Source: an uncultured Alistipes sp.
Lineage (GTDB): Bacteria; Bacteroidota; Bacteroidia; Bacteroidales; Rikenellaceae
Length of the DNA: 64,000 nt
Direction of reading: 5' to 3'
Assembly: GCA_910584485.1 (NCBI GenBank)
Contig: CAJUAV010000008.1
Span: forward strand, 44,968 to 108,967
Shown: one piece after another, positions 25,568-32,177 of the stretch
Layout: each line of letters starts with the position of its first letter
How positions within the stretch are numbered: the first letter of the stretch is position 1
Notes under the pieces: model-generated
Seen by the model: the letters and a program-made list of their open reading frames with translations, nothing else
Database searches by the model: none
What the model was told of the DNA's origin: nothing
Program-made: the position numbers and the translations under genes

Positions 25568-27133
25568 ATGTCCGATTTTCTGCAAACCGTCGACTGGTCG
25601 CGGGCCCAGTTCGCCATGACGGCCATCTACCACTGGCTTTTCGTACCGCTGACGCTCGGTCTGGGCGTGCTGGTCGCCATCCTGGAGACGATCTACTACC
25701 GCACGGGCGATCCCTCCTGGCGGCGGATCGTCCGCTTCTGGATGCGCCTGTTCGGCATCAATTTCGCCATCGGCGTCGCCACGGGCATCATCCTCGAATT
25801 CGAGTTCGGCACCAACTGGTCGAACTACTCCTATTTCGTGGGCGACATCTTCGGCGCCCCGCTCGCCATCGAAGGCATCCTCGCCTTCTTCCTCGAAAGC
25901 ACCTTCATCGCCGTGATGTTCTTCGGCTGGGAGAAGGTGAGCCGCGGCGCCCACCTCGCCGCCACGTGGCTCACGGCGATCGGAGCCAACCTATCGGCCC
26001 TCTGGATCCTGGTGGCCAACGCCTGGATGCAGTATCCCGTGGGGTGCCGCTTCGACCTCGACACGGTCCGCAACGAGATGGTCTCCTTCTCCGAGGTGCT
26101 CTTCTCGCCCGTGGCGATCAACAAGTTCACCCATACGGTCACCTCGGCCTTCACGCTGGCGGCCCTCTTCGTCGTAGGCGTCAGCGCCTGGTACCTGCTC
26201 CGCCGCCGCGAACGGCAGCTGGCGACGCGCAGCATCGCCGTCGCCTCGCTCTTCGGCCTCGCCGCCTCGCTGCTCACCGCCACGACGGGCGACCGCTCGG
26301 GGGCCGTCATCGCCCGCGTGCAGCCGATGAAGCTGGCCGCCATGGAGGCGCTCTACGAAGGGAGGACGGGGGCGCCCCTGACCGCCTTCGGAGTGCTGCG
26401 GCGCGACCTCGCGCGCGACCGTGCGGACGAGGCGTTCCGTTTCCGCATCGACATCCCGAAGATGTTATCGATCATGAGTTTCCGCGATGCCGACGCCTTC
26501 GTGGCGGGGATCAACGACCTGGTCGACGGCAACCCCGGGCAGGGCATCCTGCCGACGGCCGAGAAGATCGAGCGCGGCCGCGTGGCGATCGACGCCCTGG
26601 CGCGCTATCGGACCGCCCGCGAAACGGGCGACGAAGAGACCGTCGCGGCGATCCGCGCCCTCTTCGATCCCGAGACGGCGGAAGGGGCCGCCTTCCTGCG
26701 CAACCACTTCGCCTATTTCGGCTACGGCTACCTCTCCTCGCCCGAGCAGATCATCCCCGACGTGCCGCTGCTCTTCTACTCGTTCCGCATCATGGTCGGG
26801 GCGGGGAGCCTCTTTATCCTGCTTTTCGCCGCCGTGTGGTGGTTCAACCGCCGCGGCCGCCTCGAAACGCTGCGGCCGCTGCTGTGGGGCTGCATCGCAG
26901 CCGTTCCGCTCTCCTACGTCGCTTCGCAGGCGGGGTGGATCGTCGCCGAGGTCGGACGCCAGCCGTGGGCCATCCAGCACCTGATGCCCGTCGGCGTGGC
27001 CGCCACGCGCATCGGCAGCGGGGCCGTCATCACCACCTTCTTCCTCTTCCTCGCCCTCTTCACGGCACTGCTCGCCGCCGAGATCGGCATCCTGTTCAAA
27101 CAGATTCAAATCGGACCCGAAAAAGAGGCTTAA
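25568..27133 (+). CDS. cydA: Cytochrome bd ubiquinol oxidase subunit I
   Basis: 521 residues, inner membrane. It carries haem b558/b595/d and the quinol site and reduces oxygen to water at high affinity. Haem-ligand and proton-channel landmarks are visible: His22 in AIYHWLFVP, IEGILAFFLEST with the two conserved Glu, NKFTHTVTSAF and FRIMVGAG with the b558 Met. The length is close to the E. coli subunit. The ATG at 25568 begins the typical SDFLQTVDWSRAQFAMT. It is followed 4 bp later by cydB. Confidence 0.96.
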   Translation: MSDFLQTVDWSRAQFAMTAIYHWLFVPLTLGLGVLVAILETIYYRTGDPSWRRIVRFWMRLFGINFAIGVATGIILEFEFGTNWSNYSYFVGDIFGAPLAIEGILAFFLESTFIAVMFFGWEKVSRGAHLAATWLTAIGANLSALWILVANAWMQYPVGCRFDLDTVRNEMVSFSEVLFSPVAINKFTHTVTSAFTLAALFVVGVSAWYLLRRRERQLATRSIAVASLFGLAASLLTATTGDRSGAVIARVQPMKLAAMEALYEGRTGAPLTAFGVLRRDLARDRADEAFRFRIDIPKMLSIMSFRDADAFVAGINDLVDGNPGQGILPTAEKIERGRVAIDALARYRTARETGDEETVAAIRALFDPETAEGAAFLRNHFAYFGYGYLSSPEQIIPDVPLLFYSFRIMVGAGSLFILLFAAVWWFNRRGRLETLRPLLWGCIAAVPLSYVASQAGWIVAEVGRQPWAIQHLMPVGVAATRIGSGAVITTFFLFLALFTALLAAEIGILFKQIQIGPEKEA

Positions 27134-27137
27134 AACT

Positions 27138-28265
27138 ATGGATACGCTCGAACTGCTGCAACACTACTGGTGGTTTCTCATCGCCCTGCTGGGCGCCGCA
27201 CTCGTCTTCCTGCTCTTCGTGCAGGGCGGACAGGGGCTTCTCTACACGATCGGCCGCACCGAGGCGGAGCGCGAACGGATCGTGCAGGCGCTGGGCCACA
27301 AATGGGAGCTCACCTTCACGACGCTCGTCACCTTCGGCGGCGCCTTCTTCGCCTCGTTCCCGCTCTTCTACTCGACCTCGTTCGGGGGCGCCTTCTACGT
27401 CTGGACGCTCCTCCTCTTCTGCTTCGTGGTGCAGGCCGTCGCCTACGAATACCGCCGAAAACCGAACAACCTTTTCGGCGCACGCACCTACGAGGCGTGT
27501 CTGCAACTGAACGGCATCGCAGGGCCGCTGCTGCTCGGCACGGCCGTCGGCACCCTCTTCACGGGGGCCCCGTTCACCGTCGATCGGCTCAACCTGGCCG
27601 ACGCCCAAGGCATCACGGCCGTTTCGCAATGGGCCACCCCCTGGCACGGACTGGAGGCCCTGACCGACTACCGCAACGTGGCGCTGGGCTTCGCCGTACT
27701 CTTTCTGTCGCGGCTGCTGGCGCTCCACTTCTTCCTGCACGAAACAGACGACGCGACGCTGCGCGAACGGGCGCGCCGCCGATCGCTCTGCGCCGCCCTC
27801 CCCTTTCTGGCCGCCTTCCTGACCTTCTTCGTCAGCCTGCTTTGCGCCGAGGGGATCGCTGTCGATCCCGCGACAGGCATCGCCGCGGTCGAACCGAACA
27901 AATACCTGCACAACCTCGCGGCGCTGCCCGCAGTCGCCGTCGCCCTGGCGGCGGGGGTCGGGCTCGTGCTGTGGAGCATTCCGCTCGGATACCGCGGCAG
28001 CCGCCGCGCCTTTTGGGTAAGCGGTGCGGGCACCGTGCTGACGGTCCTGGCGCTGCTGCTGACGGCGGGCTGGAACGGGACGAGCTACTACCCGTCGACG
28101 GTCGACCTGCAGGCGTCGCTCACGATCCGCAACTCCTCGTCGAGCCTCTTTACGCTGAAGGTCATGGCGTGGGTGTCGCTCTTCATCCCCTTCGTCGTCG
28201 CCTACATCGTCTGGGCCTGGCGGGCGCTGCACCGCCCGACGCGGCACGAAGAGGGGACGTATTAG
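27138..28265 (+). CDS. cydB: Cytochrome bd ubiquinol oxidase subunit II
   Basis: 375 residues with about nine membrane segments. The N-terminal YWWFLIALLGAALVFLLFVQ is the usual CydB opening, including the GGQ-type turn. It forms the heterodimeric oxidase with CydA and stabilises the haem centres. The start lies 4 bp after cydA. No cydX-like or cydDC genes are next to it. No clear terminator is seen in the 239 bp that follow; that gap holds only the promoter of the next gene. Confidence 0.95.
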   Translation: MDTLELLQHYWWFLIALLGAALVFLLFVQGGQGLLYTIGRTEAERERIVQALGHKWELTFTTLVTFGGAFFASFPLFYSTSFGGAFYVWTLLLFCFVVQAVAYEYRRKPNNLFGARTYEACLQLNGIAGPLLLGTAVGTLFTGAPFTVDRLNLADAQGITAVSQWATPWHGLEALTDYRNVALGFAVLFLSRLLALHFFLHETDDATLRERARRRSLCAALPFLAAFLTFFVSLLCAEGIAVDPATGIAAVEPNKYLHNLAALPAVAVALAAGVGLVLWSIPLGYRGSRRAFWVSGAGTVLTVLALLLTAGWNGTSYYPSTVDLQASLTIRNSSSSLFTLKVMAWVSLFIPFVVAYIVWAWRALHRPTRHEEGTY

Positions 28266-28460
28266 GTCCAGAACCTTACGGATAACGCGCCTGTACGCCC
28301 GCTCGTTCGCGCGGTTGCATGACCGCATCGGCTGCGCGTCTTGCCGGTGGGCCTGTGCTTTTTCGCTTCTGTGCCCGTGTGCCTCTGCGCGCCGCCGCTC
28401 CGAAAGAGCCGATTGTTGGTCCGACGCGGTACAACCGCCGTCGGTCGTTCGAAAAAGCAC

Positions 28461-28468
28461 TATATTTG
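28461..28468 (+). promoter_or_regulatory. -7 box of the hemolysin III family gene
   Basis: TATATTTG, matching TAnnTTTG, 36 nt before the ATG at 28505. Confidence 0.7.
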
Positions 28469-28504
28469 CGGAGTCGGGAGCATCCATTCCCCCGACATCC
28501 CGTT

Positions 28505-29149
28505 ATGGCACGTACCTACATCCCCACCTTCGGCGAAGAGGTCGGCAACTCCGTCTCGCACGGCGTGATGAGCCTCGTCGTGCTCGTCGCCACCCCCTTC
28601 GCAGCCATCTGGAGCTTCTACCGCAGCGGCGGCAGCCTCGTCGCCGCATCGAGCGTCTCGGTCTTCTGCGTCTCGATCTTCCTGATGTTCCTCATCTCGA
28701 CCCTCTACCACGCCATGTCGCCCGACTCGCGCCACAAGGAGGTCTTCCACATCCTCGACCACATCTTCATCTACGTCGCCATCGCGGGGAGTTACACCCC
28801 CGTGGCGCTGGTCATCATCGGCGGGTGGCAGGGGCTCGCGATCTGCATCCTGCAATGGGCGATGGTCGTCGCGGGCATCTTCTACAAATCGCTCTGCACG
28901 CGCTCCATCCCCGCCGTCAGCCTGACGATCTACCTCGTAATGGGATGGACCGTCGTCTTCTTTTTTCCGATCTTTCTGCGGCATGCCTCGCTGCCGTTCG
29001 TGTCGCTGATCGCCGCGGGCGGGGTGTGCTACACGGTCGGGGCGGTCTTCTACGCCATGAAGGGGTTCCGTTACCACCACCTGGTCTGGCACCTGCTGAT
29101 CGATGTCGCCGCCGCCTGTCATTTCGCGGCGATCGTTTTCTATCTGTAA
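28505..29149 (+). CDS. Hemolysin III / progestin-adipoQ-receptor-like membrane protein
   Basis: 214 residues with seven hydrophobic helices. The conserved histidines expected to bind zinc are in STLYHAMSPDSRH, ILDHIFIYVAIAGSYTPV and KGFRYHHLVWHLLID with a later CHF. Members of this family (YqfA, hemolysin III) are integral membrane proteins thought to act as lipid hydrolases or in membrane homeostasis. The haemolytic role is not established for most of them. It is a single gene with its own promoter, followed by repeat elements. Confidence 0.9.
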   Translation: MARTYIPTFGEEVGNSVSHGVMSLVVLVATPFAAIWSFYRSGGSLVAASSVSVFCVSIFLMFLISTLYHAMSPDSRHKEVFHILDHIFIYVAIAGSYTPVALVIIGGWQGLAICILQWAMVVAGIFYKSLCTRSIPAVSLTIYLVMGWTVVFFFPIFLRHASLPFVSLIAAGGVCYTVGAVFYAMKGFRYHHLVWHLLIDVAAACHFAAIVFYL

Positions 29150-29196
29150 GAGGACATACGGGACTGCGGTCGCACGTGTGCGATTTGAAAATCCGT

Positions 29197-29266
29197 CCGC
29201 AGCCGAGCGGAGGGGCTTGCACGAGCGGCTGCGAGTTGGAGCCCTCCGCCAGGGGGCGGCTGCGGG
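29197..29266 (+). repeat. Palindromic repeat element A, copy 1
   Basis: About 70 bp bounded by the inverted ends CCGCAGCCG and CGGCTGCGG, with the inner hairpin CCCTCCGCCAGGGGGCGG. Other copies: 44976-45045 and 58902-58963, a minus-oriented variant near 56800 and a diverged copy near 53680. Confidence 0.8.
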
Positions 29267-29302
29267 CTGCTATTCCTTGCGAAATCGAACCCCGCCCCGC
29301 AA

Positions 29303-29376
29303 GTTCGCCGACGGCGGAGGAGGGCAACGAGCAACGCGAGATTTGCCGTCCGCCGCATGGGGCGGCGGCGAACGGC
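29303..29376 (+). repeat. Palindromic repeat element B, copy 1
   Basis: Starts GTTCGCCGACGGCGG and ends GGCGGCGGCGAACGGC, so its ends are inverted repeats. The inner stem is GCCGTCCGCCGC/GGCGGCGGCGAACGGC around CATGG. Further copies: 30374, 30929, 35048, 53473 and 59082. It is followed by a small GCACGCA/TGCGTGC hairpin module. Confidence 0.8.
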
Positions 29377-29424
29377 ACGCACATGCGTGCGACCTGCGGG
29401 CAGCATGAATCGAGACGCCTTGCG

Positions 29425-29682
29425 CTATTGCTCGATGCGGTCGGGCTCGCCCGACGCCTCCTTTTCTCGCCGGACCTTTCCGCCTTTTTTCTTTAAATGA
29501 TTGGTCGAATAGTCCAAGATGCGTTTATCGATCAAACGCTGCAAGTCGTCGGGATCGGTTTCGCCGCAGACATCGCAATAATCCACCTCCGCCGCAGACA
29601 CCCGGATGATCCAAGACAGCAGCGGATCCCTGCGTATCACCCGATGGGCTTTCGCCAGCTCCCATAAATCCGTCAATTTCAT
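29425..29682 (-). CDS. Small hypothetical protein downstream of the candidate 6S-like RNA
   Basis: An 85-residue frame starting MKLTDLWELAKAHRVIRRDP. It is acidic in the middle (EVDYCDVCGETDPDDLQ) and ends in a basic tail LKKKGGKVRREKEASGEPDR. I do not recognise a family. Its coding 3' end lies in sequence duplicated about 1 kb away (30478-30556), where a second minus-strand frame has a similar Lys/Arg-rich end. No promoter is seen immediately upstream; the nearest are those of the structured RNA. It could be a real small gene or a by-product of the duplicated segment. Confidence 0.4.
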   Translation of the reverse strand: MKLTDLWELAKAHRVIRRDPLLSWIIRVSAAEVDYCDVCGETDPDDLQRLIDKRILDYSTNHLKKKGGKVRREKEASGEPDRIEQ

Positions 29683-29750
29683 GATGAGACGGTCTCGAAA
29701 ACACGACCGTCCATGCCCGCGATCGCATCGGGATAACCGCTGCCGCCAAC

Positions 29751-29984
29751 AAAAAAAGAGGGCGCAGCGGCAGCCTCCTTGGTACAGGTCTTGGGAACCC
29801 TTGGCACGGCAGCTGTCCTGCGCCCCTGTCAGCCCCACCCGTCGGAACGGGCAGGGCATAACAAGGACCGACAACCATTATACCATGCCAAACAACCTCC
29901 GCGAAGAGGGTCCCAAGTTAGTACCAAGGTATAAAGAGTTGTTTACCTCTTTATAATATATCCATCGGCTTATGCCGAATCACT
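29751..29984 (-). ncRNA. Candidate 6S-like structured RNA
   Basis: On the minus strand, a -7 box TACCTTTG (29991-29998) is followed by about 230 nt ending in a T7 run (29751-29757). Two 5' hairpins come first (TCGGC/GCCGA, then TATAAAGAG/CTCTTTATA). After them is a long rod: CCTTGGTAC/GTACCAAGG (29921-29929 with 29777-29785), CTTGGGA/TCCCAAG, a lopsided central bubble containing its own small hairpin, an 11-bp helix around TTGGCATGGTA, GTCCT/AGGAC, and the apical hairpin GCCCTGCCCGT/ACGGGTGGGGC. A single rod with a central bubble is the hallmark of 6S RNA, which binds RNA polymerase; the Bacteroidales-1 RNA class is a possible match. The pairing is seen directly; identity as 6S is inferred. 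Confidence 0.5.
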
Positions 29985-29990
29985 CGGATA

Positions 29991-29998
29991 CAAAGGTA
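29991..29998 (-). promoter_or_regulatory. -7 box of the candidate structured RNA
   Basis: TACCTTTG on the minus strand. A second perfect box, TATCTTTG, lies about 40 nt further upstream at 30032-30039, in an AT-rich stretch unlike the surroundings. Confidence 0.65.
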
Positions 29999-30106
29999 GC
30001 ATAATTTATGTATTCATAAAAATTCACACGACAAAGATATAAAAAACTCCATTCCCTGCTAATAGGCCGTGATAAAAAGAATCCGTCGGATATTTTTTTG
30101 TATTTT

Positions 30107-30358
30107 ATGGAGAGTAAATCCCGCTATAGAGACGCAGAACTGGCAGCAAGGCTGGCCGCGAGAATCAAAGAGCTGCGCAGTAAAAGTCGCGCAGCGCAAG
30201 AGACGGCTATCGATCACACCCACTCTGACGTATACCGATACGAGGCAGGGCGTAAAGTACCCAATTTGATGTCAATTCGTAAGATTTGCGAATTTTATCG
30301 GATATCCATACGAGAGTTTTTCGATACCGACGCATTCGATTATCCTGAAAAGAAATAA
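30107..30358 (+). CDS. Small solo XRE-family HTH protein (1 of 3)
   Basis: 83 residues that are almost entirely a Cro/C1-type helix-turn-helix: AARLAARIKELRSKSRAAQE, then YRYEAGRKVPNLMSIRKICE, with the C-terminal helix ending SIREFFDTDAFDYPEKK. The ATG at 30107 is preferred over a TTG three codons earlier. Composition is more AT-rich than neighbouring genes. A TATTTT-rich stretch abuts the start, so the leader is very short or absent. Two similar proteins are at 30671 and 38966. No toxin or partner gene is adjacent; it is presumably a cytoplasmic DNA-binding repressor with unknown targets. Confidence 0.75.
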   Translation: MESKSRYRDAELAARLAARIKELRSKSRAAQETAIDHTHSDVYRYEAGRKVPNLMSIRKICEFYRISIREFFDTDAFDYPEKK

Positions 30359-30373
30359 GCTGCATCTGCCGTG

Positions 30374-30556
30374 TCGCCGACGGCGGCAGGACGGCAGGAG
30401 CGGAGACGCGAACTTGCCGTCCGCCGCATGGGGTGGCTGCGGGCTACCCTTGCTTCGCAAGGATCGAGACGTCATGCGCTATTGCCCGATTCGGTCGGAC
30501 TCGCCCGACGGCGGTGACGACACATCCCTCGCGCGCCGATCTTTCTCGACTTTTTT
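30374..30556 (+). repeat. Repeat element B copy 2 plus duplicated tail
   Basis: A truncated B copy (30374-30441) runs into an A-like end (GGTGGCTGCGGGCT). Next comes about 80 bp resembling 29418-29500, sharing TGCGCTATTGC and CTCGCCCGACG and the terminal TTTTTTCTTTAA. The rest of the gene-free stretch to 30670 is AT-rich with three CATTTG motifs (30575-30600) in front of the next XRE gene. Confidence 0.65.
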
Positions 30557-30670
30557 CTTTAATTTTTCATCTGCATTTGCTGCATTTGAAACATTTGCAA
30601 ATACACGCATTATTCTTGAATACTCAACATATATTAGCGCAATAGGGATTTTAGACCTTTCATTTGTAAA

Positions 30671-30916
30671 ATGAAACGAAAAAAACAGCGTCGAGACACG
30701 ATTCTTTTGCAAAAAATCGCCTTACGGGTCAAAGAACTCCGTGAGCAGCACGGCCATACGCAAGAGCAGCTGCAAAGTGCAACCGAACTGAACATTCCGA
30801 ACCTGGAGACCGGTGCGAACTTTCCGAATTTGACATCCATTGCAATTATCTGCAAATTCTACCAAATAAGTTTGGACGAGTTTTTCGCACCGATGAATTA
30901 TCCCGAAAAGGAATAA
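30671..30916 (+). CDS. Small solo XRE-family HTH protein (2 of 3)
   Basis: 81 residues with HTH core IALRVKELREQHGHTQEQLQ, recognition segment around NIPNLETGANFPNLTSIAII, and end ISLDEFFAPMNYPEKE. The last residues YPEKE/YPEKK and the -EFF- signature are shared with the protein at 30107, so the two are paralogues. The start codon ATG directly follows TTGTAAA. The CATTTG repeats 70-100 nt upstream could be an autoregulatory operator. No neighbouring toxin. Element B copy 3 follows 13 bp after the stop. Confidence 0.78.
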   Translation: MKRKKQRRDTILLQKIALRVKELREQHGHTQEQLQSATELNIPNLETGANFPNLTSIAIICKFYQISLDEFFAPMNYPEKE

Positions 30917-30928
30917 AGGCCGACGGCA

Positions 30929-31105
30929 GTTCGCCGTCGGCGGCAGGACGGCAGGAGCGGAGACGCGAACTTGCCGTCCGCCGCATGGGGCGGCGGCGAA
31001 CGGCACGCACATGCGTGCGGCCCTCGGACAGCAACGACCGAGACCCCTGCACAGGCGCCGAACGGCACACCCATTCGTGCGACCTTCGGGCACCAACAAC
31101 CGAGC
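30929..31105 (+). repeat. Repeat element B copy 3 with duplicated hairpin module
   Basis: B copy 30929-31003. It is followed by two tandem versions of a ~47-bp module (about 30995-31044 and 31058-31105), each starting CGAACGGCAC and ending CAACnACCGAG, the first with a GCACGCA/TGCGTGC stem. Confidence 0.7.
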
Positions 31106-31146
31106 CACCTTTACCCTTGCAGCGAACGACACACGCCCGACGCACG

Positions 31147-31155
31147 CCCCCCCCC
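31147..31155 (+). repeat. C9 homopolymer tract
   Basis: Nine consecutive C residues 33 nt before the start of the EEP-fold gene. Similar G8-G9 tracts lie at 7370-7378, 44314-44321 and 53435-53443. Confidence 0.9.
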
Positions 31156-31188
31156 TTTTAATTTTTCATTCTTCATTTCCTCCCCGCT

Positions 31189-32031
31189 TTGCTCCGCCTC
31201 CTTCGCCCGCTGCTGTTGTTCGTCCTGCTGCTGCTCTGCAGCCTGCAAGTCTGCGCCCAGACCCTCTTCGCCTATTACGACGTCGACCGTCTCTATGATA
31301 CGATTCCCTCGCCCTTCTACGACGATACCGCCTACACCCCCACGGGGCGCTACGGCTGGAACACGGAGCGCTACACGCGCAAGGTGCGCGACATCGCCGC
31401 CGTGCTCGACTCGTTGCAGGTGCCCATCGTCGCACTCTACGGCGTCGAGAACGAACAGGTGGTGCGCGACCTCTCGGCCGCCTGCACGGGCGACTACGTC
31501 TACCTCCACCGCACCCTCAACACGCTCGACGGCCTCGATTTCGCCCTCTTCTACCACGGTGACCGTTTTCGGCCGATCCGCAGCCGCACGGGACGTCGCA
31601 TGCTCCGCATCGAGGGCATTCTGCAACGCTCGACCCCCGCAGGGGCCCTCCGCCGCGACACGGTGACGATCCTGCTCGCGGCCGACCCCGCAACGGCCGC
31701 CCTCCACCTGCGCGACTGCCTCGAGGAGGCACCCGACCGCCCCCTGCTCGCGGCGGGCCGCCTCGAAAAGGTCGACGCCGCGGCACTCGGGCTGACCGAC
31801 CGCATGGCCCGTGCCGCCCGCAAAGGGCATGGCACCCGCCGCACGCGCCTCGGCTGGCGGATGCGCGACCGCATCTTCACCTCGCCAGCGCTGGGAAGCC
31901 GTTCGGGGCAGGTCTACGTACAGCGCTTTCTGCTCGACGCCGATGCCGCGGCCCCGCTGCCGACGTGCGACGCGCGCCGTTACCGCGGCGGCCGCAGCGG
32001 CAACCTGCCCCTCTGGTGCAAGATCGAGTAG
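31189..32031 (+). CDS. EEP-fold secreted protein with degenerate active site
   Basis: 280 residues with a strong signal peptide (LLRPLLLFVLLLLCSLQVCA). The body aligns by pattern with Bacteroidetes endonuclease/exonuclease/phosphatase proteins: YDTIPSPFYDDTAYTPTGRYGW, IVALYGVENEQVVRDL, LDGLDFALFYHGDRFRP. Catalytic motifs appear lost. The usual WNVEN start reads YYDVDR, GDFN reads GRLE and the final SDH reads SGN (GGRSGNLPLW); only the VEN glutamate remains. No ATG is available, so translation probably starts at TTG 31189, giving an intact signal peptide. A possible -7 box TACCCTTG is at 31112. It is likely a periplasmic pseudoenzyme. Confidence 0.65.
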   Translation: MLRLLRPLLLFVLLLLCSLQVCAQTLFAYYDVDRLYDTIPSPFYDDTAYTPTGRYGWNTERYTRKVRDIAAVLDSLQVPIVALYGVENEQVVRDLSAACTGDYVYLHRTLNTLDGLDFALFYHGDRFRPIRSRTGRRMLRIEGILQRSTPAGALRRDTVTILLAADPATAALHLRDCLEEAPDRPLLAAGRLEKVDAAALGLTDRMARAARKGHGTRRTRLGWRMRDRIFTSPALGSRSGQVYVQRFLLDADAAAPLPTCDARRYRGGRSGNLPLWCKIE

Positions 32032-32061
32032 ATTTTATTTGCGGAATCCGAAAAAATAAGC

Positions 32062-32069
32062 TAAATTCG
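32062..32069 (+). promoter_or_regulatory. Possible -7 box of ppdK
   Basis: TAAATTCG (one mismatch to TAnnTTTG) with TTTG at 32038-32041 as a -33 element, spacing about 20 bp. It leaves a leader of about 105 nt before the ATG. Confidence 0.45.
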
Positions 32070-32177
32070 CAATCCCCCTGAAGCGCGTCGGCTTTGCGTC
32101 GCGAGCGACGACCGTGCCTCGGGGCCCCTGCAACGGAAAACCATAACAACACCAAAATTCTTAACAAACAGATTTTT

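Noticed and set aside
29606..29956. 116-codon plus-strand frame across the structured RNA
   Set aside because: It runs antisense to a region whose bases are explained by nested pairing and which has minus-strand promoter and terminator signals.
30479..30712. Minus-strand 77-codon frame ending like the 29425 gene
   Set aside because: It overlaps the start of a good XRE gene, has an AT-rich low-complexity N-terminus and no ribosome site. Only its 3' end is shared with the duplicated segment, so it is kept as a finding rather than a gene.
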